Assembly (NCBI GenBank): GCA_021161865.1 | Contig: JAGGZU010000067.1 | Span: 1 to 32,943 of the forward strand | From: Thermoplasmata archaeon | Lineage (GTDB): Archaea > Thermoplasmatota > E2 > DHVEG-1 > B18-G2 | Reading direction: 5' to 3' | DNA: 32,943 nucleotides | Shown: positions 27,542 through 32,943 of the stretch, piece after piece | Position numbering within the stretch: position 1 is the stretch's first letter | Layout of the letters: the number at the start of each line of letters is the position of its first letter | Program-made: the position numbers and the translations under genes | Notes under the pieces: model-generated | The model's database searches: none | What the model was told of the DNA's origin: nothing | The model's input: the letters and a program-made list of their open reading frames with translations, nothing else

Positions 27542-28237
27542 ATGCCTGCACCTGTTAAAGTAGATGCATTGAAGCTTGATCTACACGTACACTCACGTTA
27601 CTCAGAGGATGGTATTGGTGAGCCTAAAGAAATTATTAAAATACTGCAAAAAAAAGGCTTACATGGTGTGAGTATAACCGACCACAACACAGTAAAAGGT
27701 TCATTGGAAGCGTTAAAGGTAAAACCAAAGGATTTTATTGTTATTCCAGGTGTTGAGATATCAACCGCTGAAGGACATATCCTAGCTCTTGGAGTCAAAG
27801 AGGATGTGAAAAGGGATCTCTCAGTTGTTGAAACCGTTGAAAACATACTTGACGCAGGTGGAGTACCTGTGGTTCCACATCTTTTTAGAAGAATGTCAGG
27901 GATTAAAAAGAGAAACCTCGAGCTCATCAAAGACAAGATACCAGCTATTGAGGTCTTTAACGGTTGTAGCCTACCTAAAACCAATGTAAAGGTTTCAAGG
28001 GTTGCAGAGGAGTTCAAACTCGGTGGCACCGGTGGAAGCGATACCCATGAGCCGGCATATGCGGGATATGGTTACACTGTATTTGATTGTTCAGATACAG
28101 ATCTTGACACGCTTTTAGAGGAATTAAAAAAGAAGAGGACATGGGGGCATGGTTCAACGATTCCCCTCCAGATTAGAAAGGAAAGGATGCTGAAGTCAAT
28201 AAAACAGTTTTTCCAACGTGGTTTCAAGAGAATTTAG
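27542..28237 (+). CDS. PHP domain metal-dependent phosphoesterase
   Basis: LDLHVHSRYSEDGIGEP, GVSITDHNTVKG, PGVEIST, GGSDTHEP. Confidence 0.9.
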   Translation: MPAPVKVDALKLDLHVHSRYSEDGIGEPKEIIKILQKKGLHGVSITDHNTVKGSLEALKVKPKDFIVIPGVEISTAEGHILALGVKEDVKRDLSVVETVENILDAGGVPVVPHLFRRMSGIKKRNLELIKDKIPAIEVFNGCSLPKTNVKVSRVAEEFKLGGTGGSDTHEPAYAGYGYTVFDCSDTDLDTLLEELKKKRTWGHGSTIPLQIRKERMLKSIKQFFQRGFKRI

Positions 28238-28700
28238 CGTCGTATTTACCCTCATCAATCTCCTTCTGCATCTCTTTAGCTGGTTTACCCTCAACGGTGA
28301 CACCAACCGACTGACAGCTGCCCACTATCTCTTTCACCTTTTTTTTGAGGTTTGCACCAAGTAGGTTGTCATGCTTCATCTTTGCTATCTTAATCACCTG
28401 ATCCATAGTCAAGTTGCCTACCTTTTTGCTCCTCGGTGAACCTGATCCTTTTTCGGCTCCAACCTCCTTCAATATCAAAGCTGTTGCCGGTGGTGTTCCA
28501 ACCTCTACCTCAAAGTTTTTTGTCGCTGGATCAATGACAACCTTCACCGGTACCTTCATCCCTTCGAAATGTTTTGTTTTCTCATTAATTGTATTGATCA
28601 CCTGCATTATGTTTACACCAAGCGGTCCAAGAGCTGGACCCAATGGTGGACCCGCTGTTGCTTTTCCACCCTCAACCAATGCCTCTATTGTCTCAGCCAT
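28224..28700 (-). CDS. rpl11: Large ribosomal subunit protein uL11
   Basis: GGKATAGPPLGPALGPLGVNIMQVINTINEKT; start refined to MAETIEALVEGG. Confidence 0.96.
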   Translation of the reverse strand: MAETIEALVEGGKATAGPPLGPALGPLGVNIMQVINTINEKTKHFEGMKVPVKVVIDPATKNFEVEVGTPPATALILKEVGAEKGSGSPRSKKVGNLTMDQVIKIAKMKHDNLLGANLKKKVKEIVGSCQSVGVTVEGKPAKEMQKEIDEGKYDAKFS

Positions 28701-28704
28701 AAAT

Positions 28705-29184
28705 CTATTCCTCCTCTTTTCTTCGTACCACTCTAACCTGATCACCTCTAACGGTTATAGGTATGGGCACAACTGAGTCAAACAACTCCACTGTAATCTC
28801 CTCCTTTGTGCTATCGATATGAGTAACCTTAGCCATCTCCCCTCTGAATGGACCAGATACCATCTCAACGATGTCACCCTCAGTTATCTTTTCAACAGTT
28901 GACGCAGGGGTGAGAAAACCCTCTATCTCCTGTATCGGTATATCTCCTTCAAGCATACCTCTTACGTACGATATCGTTTTTATCATCTTCTTAATCAACT
29001 CAGCATTGTATCCTTCAACGAAAACATAACCTCTTAATTCTGGTGCAACAAGCACAGAAAGGATGTTTTTATCATGGGATTTTTTCACCCTGCTGTTTAT
29101 CAGCTCTGCAACATTCTGTTCCTTTCCAATCTGTGTCTTTATTGAGAATATTCTTGGTTTTTCAAACAAATCATTCTCCTGCAT
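28705..29184 (-). CDS. spt5: Transcription elongation factor Spt5 (NusG family)
   Basis: NGN domain (APELRGYVFVEGYNAELIKKMIKTISYVRGML) and KOW GDIVEMVSGPFRGEMAKVTHID. Confidence 0.93.
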   Translation of the reverse strand: MQENDLFEKPRIFSIKTQIGKEQNVAELINSRVKKSHDKNILSVLVAPELRGYVFVEGYNAELIKKMIKTISYVRGMLEGDIPIQEIEGFLTPASTVEKITEGDIVEMVSGPFRGEMAKVTHIDSTKEEITVELFDSVVPIPITVRGDQVRVVRRKEEE

Positions 29185-29197
29185 ATCCTATTTCTCC

Positions 29198-29455
29198 CTA
29201 TATACCAAAAAACGATAGTATCCAGGGTGCAACAACCATCCGTATGATGTATATTGTGAAGCCTATTGCTCCAACAACCATCATACCTATAAAGGTGATT
29301 TTCGCGGTTTTAGCAAACTCTTCATCCGTGGGTTTCCGTGCCATCTTCAGTATTCTACCGTATTTTCCCTTCCCGACATGTTTTATTTTATCCTCTATGC
29401 GATGCTGTATGTCCCATGCCTTGTCGATAATGCCTCCGGATTGCACTTCTAACAC
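29198..29455 (-). CDS. secE: Protein translocase subunit SecE/Sec61 gamma
   Basis: Single C-terminal TM preceded by ARKPTDEEFAKTAKITFIGMMVVGAIGFTIYII; located next to spt5; GTG start. Confidence 0.9.
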   Translation of the reverse strand: MLEVQSGGIIDKAWDIQHRIEDKIKHVGKGKYGRILKMARKPTDEEFAKTAKITFIGMMVVGAIGFTIYIIRMVVAPWILSFFGI

Positions 29456-29483
29456 CTAATCAATAACTGGCATAAAATACTCG

Positions 29484-29492
29484 TATATAAAG
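29484..29492 (-). promoter_or_regulatory. Archaeal TATA box (ctttatata on the minus strand)
   Basis: About 33 nt upstream of the secE GTG, inside the ftsZ-secE intergenic gap. Confidence 0.5.
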
Positions 29493-29507
29493 CATGTGCC
29501 TGTTTTT

Positions 29508-30629
29508 TTATCTTACAAAGTCTATGCCGAACTCCTCATGTTCGAGATTTCGTTGTTCCGGACCAAGTATCTGCTTGGATTTCACACCTGTAACAACCAG
29601 CATAGTTCGTATTGATCCCTTCAACGAAGGGTCAACGGTTGTACCCCATATTATACGTGCGTTTGGATCTATCCTGGAGTAAAGCTCCTCAACGACTCTT
29701 TCAGCCTCACTTATGGTCATATCGTCTCCACCAATTACATTTATAAGTGCACCAGAGGCTTCCGATATATCCACGTCAAGCAACGGTGAGTTTAACGCTT
29801 CGACGATTGCGTTAACAGCCTTGTTCTCGCCCTCTGCCTCTCCGAGTCCGATCATGGCTACGCCACCACGTTTCATAACGGTTTTTAGGTCAGCGAAATC
29901 AAGGTTAACTAGGCCTGGTAAGGTTATCATCTCTGTTATACCCTTTATAGACCTGGTGAGCACCTCATCAGCGACCTTAAACGCGGCATTGAGTGCAAGA
30001 TTTGGGACTATAGAGAGCAGTTTATCATTAGGTATGACTATAACAGTATCGCAGGCTTCTCTGAGTTTTTTCAAACCCGCCTCCGCATTCTGCATCCTTA
30101 TAACTCCCTCTACACTGAATGGCAATGTCACAACACCTATTGTGAGTGCACCAAGTTCTTTGGCTATTCTCGCAATAAGAGGTGAAGACCCTGTTCCTGT
30201 TCCACCCCCTAAACCACAGGTGATGAAAACCATGTCTGAACCCTCCAGTGCACCCCTTATGTCTGCCTCGCTTTCAAGCGCGGCCTCCTCACCTATTTGA
30301 GGCAGTGACCCTGCTCCTAAACCTCTGGTAACATGTCTACCTATCAGTATCTTTGTAGGTGCGTTTGACATAAGAAGATGCTGGGCATCCGTATTCACTG
30401 CTATCAGATCTGCACCTGTTATACCCCCTTCAACACATCTATCTATGGTGTTTGTCCCAGCTCCACCACATCCAACGACACGAATGGTTGTTGTTAAACT
30501 TGACAGTATAGCCTCAAGCTCCTTAATATCTGTTCCCTTAACCGGTTTTTTAGTTGGAGTTGACCTTATTTTCTTTGTGTTCCCCTCCCTATTTTTCCTA
30601 GAGACCGCCTCTTCTATAATCTTTCTCAT
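29508..30629 (-). CDS. ftsZ: Cell division protein FtsZ
   Basis: [56 protein letters not shown]-terminal EFGIDFVR. Confidence 0.96.
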   Translation of the reverse strand: MRKIIEEAVSRKNREGNTKKIRSTPTKKPVKGTDIKELEAILSSLTTTIRVVGCGGAGTNTIDRCVEGGITGADLIAVNTDAQHLLMSNAPTKILIGRHVTRGLGAGSLPQIGEEAALESEADIRGALEGSDMVFITCGLGGGTGTGSSPLIARIAKELGALTIGVVTLPFSVEGVIRMQNAEAGLKKLREACDTVIVIPNDKLLSIVPNLALNAAFKVADEVLTRSIKGITEMITLPGLVNLDFADLKTVMKRGGVAMIGLGEAEGENKAVNAIVEALNSPLLDVDISEASGALINVIGGDDMTISEAERVVEELYSRIDPNARIIWGTTVDPSLKGSIRTMLVVTGVKSKQILGPEQRNLEHEEFGIDFVR

Positions 30630-30711
30630 TAACTCACCCCTCTCCTATATCACAGAGAGTGCTTCCACTATTCCATAATTGTAAAGCGTTTCGGTTTATT
30701 AAATATTTCTT

Positions 30712-31527
30712 TTATATAATTTCAAGTGAAAAGTCCCTTGATCTCACGCTATGCGTTAAACAGCCCAGAGATATACGGTCAGCGAAGATAGTATACTCCC
30801 TTATATTCCCAGCGTTTATGCCACCTGAAACCTCTATAACTACATTTGGGTTTAGTTGTTTTATTTTTTCAGCAACCCTTCTTCCCTCATCCGGTTTAAA
30901 GTTGTCAAGCATAATCACATCTACGTCTAAACGAGCTGCTTGGAGTGCATCACCTTCATTCTGTGCCTCCACCTCTATAACCTTGTCTTTCACCTTATAC
31001 TTAACCCTTTTTATCGCCTCAGTTATTGAACCCGCTCCTGCTATATGGTTATCTTTGATTAAAACCGCATCGTAGAGGCCAAATCTGTGAGGTATTCCTC
31101 CACCTATTTCAACAGCTTTCTTCTCAAACTTTCTGAAACCAGGCGTTGTTTTTCGGGTTGCAGCTATCTTCACGTCCGGGTTGATTTTCTTGCAGATGTT
31201 CACTAGTTTCCTAGTCTCCGTTGCTATGCCGCTCATCCTGCATATGAAGTTAAGAGCCAGTCTCTCGCCTGTCAAAATAGATTTTATTTTTCCAGAAACA
31301 AATGCGACAACCTCTCCTTTTTTAACCTCACTTCCATCATCCATCCTCCTCTCCATCTCAGCTCCAACTCTCTTGAAAACCTCCTGCGCCTCATTTAAAC
31401 CTGCAACAACACAAGGTTCCTTTGCTATTATCTCAGCCTTACCAGTTTCATCGGTGAATATGCTATCAGAGGTTATGTCTCCTTTTTCATCAAGGTCTTC
31501 TTTGAGGTAGAAGTCTATCTCATCCAT
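30712..31527 (-). CDS. nadC: Nicotinate-nucleotide pyrophosphorylase (carboxylating)
   Basis: EDLDEKGDITSDSIF, RLALNFICRMSGIATETRKLV, AATRKTTPGFRKFEKKAVEIGGGIPHRFGLYDAVLIKDNHI. Confidence 0.95.
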   Translation of the reverse strand: MDEIDFYLKEDLDEKGDITSDSIFTDETGKAEIIAKEPCVVAGLNEAQEVFKRVGAEMERRMDDGSEVKKGEVVAFVSGKIKSILTGERLALNFICRMSGIATETRKLVNICKKINPDVKIAATRKTTPGFRKFEKKAVEIGGGIPHRFGLYDAVLIKDNHIAGAGSITEAIKRVKYKVKDKVIEVEAQNEGDALQAARLDVDVIMLDNFKPDEGRRVAEKIKQLNPNVVIEVSGGINAGNIREYTIFADRISLGCLTHSVRSRDFSLEII

Positions 31528-31574
31528 ATGTAGGTTTTATAGACCAGAGATGTATTAAGATTTTGGTTGAGAAT

Positions 31575-32339
31575 ATGAGGTTGGGAATCATAGGATGTGG
31601 TGCGATCGGTACAGATGTGGCTTTAGCTGCCGATGATATGGAAGAAATAGAGGAGATTTATCTTCATGATAAAAACAGGGATGCTGAGAGACATCTTGTT
31701 GAGAAAGTGAGAAAAGGTAAAGCGGTGACGGTAAATGAGATGCTGAAAAAAGTCGATGCTGTTTTTGAGGCTGCATCTCAGCAGGCAGTTAAAGAATATG
31801 GTATAAAGGTGCTTTCTGCAGGTAGAGATCTTGTGATAATGAGTATGGGAGCACTTTTTGATGACAAACTATGGCAAGGTCTTGTGAAAACAGCAAAGGA
31901 GAAACGCTGTAAAATCTACCTGCCCTCTGGTGCAGTCTGCGGTGTTGATGGCGTAGCAGCTGCAAAAACAGGCGGTTTGGATGAGGTAACTCTTGTTACA
32001 ACTAAACCACCTAAATCCCTTGGTAGATCCGATGAGAAACGATCCGTTGTTTTTGAAGGAAATGCAAGAGAGGCTGTAAGGTTGTTCCCAAAAAACATCA
32101 ACGTTGCAGCATGTGTCTCTTTAGCAGGCATAGGCTTTGATAAAACAAAGGTGGAGATAGTATCTGACCCGGTTGTAACAAGGATAAACCATAAGATTCT
32201 TGCACATGGAAGGTTTGGGAGACTTAGAGCGGAGATAGAAAACATGCCTAATCCCAATAACCCTAAGTCAAGTTACATGGCTTCGCTATCTGCAATCTCG
32301 ATTTTAAGGAGAATCGTTGATCCAGTTCAGATTGGATAA
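31575..32339 (+). CDS. L-aspartate dehydrogenase (NadX-like)
   Basis: MRLGIIGCGAIGTDVALA, YLPSGAVCGVDGVAAAKTGGLDEVTLVTTKPP, GNAREAVRLFPKNINVAACVSLAGIG; divergent from nadC. Confidence 0.9.
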   Translation: MRLGIIGCGAIGTDVALAADDMEEIEEIYLHDKNRDAERHLVEKVRKGKAVTVNEMLKKVDAVFEAASQQAVKEYGIKVLSAGRDLVIMSMGALFDDKLWQGLVKTAKEKRCKIYLPSGAVCGVDGVAAAKTGGLDEVTLVTTKPPKSLGRSDEKRSVVFEGNAREAVRLFPKNINVAACVSLAGIGFDKTKVEIVSDPVVTRINHKILAHGRFGRLRAEIENMPNPNNPKSSYMASLSAISILRRIVDPVQIG

Positions 32340-32347
32340 AGGATACT

Positions 32348-32943
32348 ATGGTAAGGTTTGAAATCAAGGATAGAGATGCTGCCGGTAGACTGGGTGTGCT
32401 TAAAACAGAGCATGGTAGTATTACAACTCCTGCTCTTCTCCCAGTCATTAACCCAAACAAGATGCTTATAGAAGCAGAGGAGATGAAGAAACGTTTTGGC
32501 GCTGAGATTGTTATAACAAACTCCTACATCATCTACAAAAAAAACAGTCTCAGGGAGAAGGCACTTGCTGATGGAGTGCATTCCCTTCTTGGTTTTGATG
32601 GGGCGATAATGACCGACTCCGGAACCTTTCAATCCTATGTTTACAATGACATTGATGTTGATCCTCTGGAGATCGTTGATTTTCAACGCGAGATAGGGAG
32701 CGATATTGGAACTATACTGGATGTGTTCACAACCCCTGACACAGGTTATCAGCAGGCGGAGAAACAAATGATGCTAACGGTTGAACGTGCAAAGAAAAGC
32801 GTTACCAGGAAAGGGGATATGCTGCTTGCCTGCACCGTTCAGGGAGGAATATTCCCTGAGCTTCGTACAAAATGTGCACAACAGTTAAGCAGAATCGATG
32901 CTGATGTCTACCCGATAGGGGGCGTTGTCCCTCTTATGGAAAA
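32348..32943 (+). CDS. tgtA: Archaeosine tRNA-guanine transglycosylase, N-terminal part (truncated by window end)
   Basis: FEIKDRDAAGRLGVLKTEHGSITTPALLPVINPNK, TNSYIIYK, GFDGAIMTDSGTFQSYVYNDIDVDPLEIVDFQREIGSDIGTILDVFT. Confidence 0.93.
   Translation, partial: MVRFEIKDRDAAGRLGVLKTEHGSITTPALLPVINPNKMLIEAEEMKKRFGAEIVITNSYIIYKKNSLREKALADGVHSLLGFDGAIMTDSGTFQSYVYNDIDVDPLEIVDFQREIGSDIGTILDVFTTPDTGYQQAEKQMMLTVERAKKSVTRKGDMLLACTVQGGIFPELRTKCAQQLSRIDADVYPIGGVVPLME

Noticed and set aside
27598-28029. 143-aa minus-strand ORF
   Set aside because: Antisense to the PHP domain gene, which has clear catalytic motifs.
29713-30300. 195-aa plus-strand ORF
   Set aside because: Antisense to ftsZ; low-complexity Ser/Pro/Ala composition typical of a shadow ORF.
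30659-31075. 138-aa plus-strand ORF
   Set aside because: Antisense to nadC; composition of a shadow ORF.
32327-32767. 146-aa minus-strand ORF
   Set aside because: Antisense to the clearly recognisable tgtA.
1-32943. CRISPR arrays, transposases, rRNA genes
   Set aside because: None seen: no regularly spaced repeats, no transposase motifs and no rRNA signature.

Overview
This is a gene-dense archaeal chromosomal window, euryarchaeal in character (possibly Thermoplasmatota; taxonomy inferred from gene content only). It carries a lipid/isoprenoid gene block (DUF368 transporter, inositol monophosphatase/FBPase, GGGP synthase, UbiX, CruF-like DUF422), then split GMP synthetase plus purE, topoisomerase IA, and a secreted Asp-box/CARDB protein. 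Next come an MtnA-family isomerase, a degenerate EF-1A/SelB-like pseudo-GTPase, an isolated hypF, a COG1395-like HTH regulator, tiaS and a B12-binding radical SAM protein. Further on are tRNA-Gly(GCC), a PHP protein, rpl11, spt5, secE, ftsZ, nadC, an aspartate dehydrogenase, and the 5' part of an archaeosine tRNA-guanine transglycosylase. The strongest candidate for an undescribed system is the tightly coupled minus-strand operon at about 19025-26641. It contains a bacterial-type polyprenyl diphosphate synthase, three methyltransferase-like proteins (one possibly nicotianamine-synthase-like), an ATC-hydrolase-like protein, a BPL_N-type amidotransferase-like protein, an FAD oxidoreductase, a frameshifted PaaK-like adenylate-forming enzyme and a membrane-anchored LbH acyltransferase. 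A B12-radical SAM gene abuts it tail-to-tail. It reads like a biosynthetic cluster for a prenyl-linked metabolite, cofactor or lipid; the product cannot be read from sequence. I saw no CRISPR array, transposase or rRNA. All calls come from reading motifs by eye; no database search was run.
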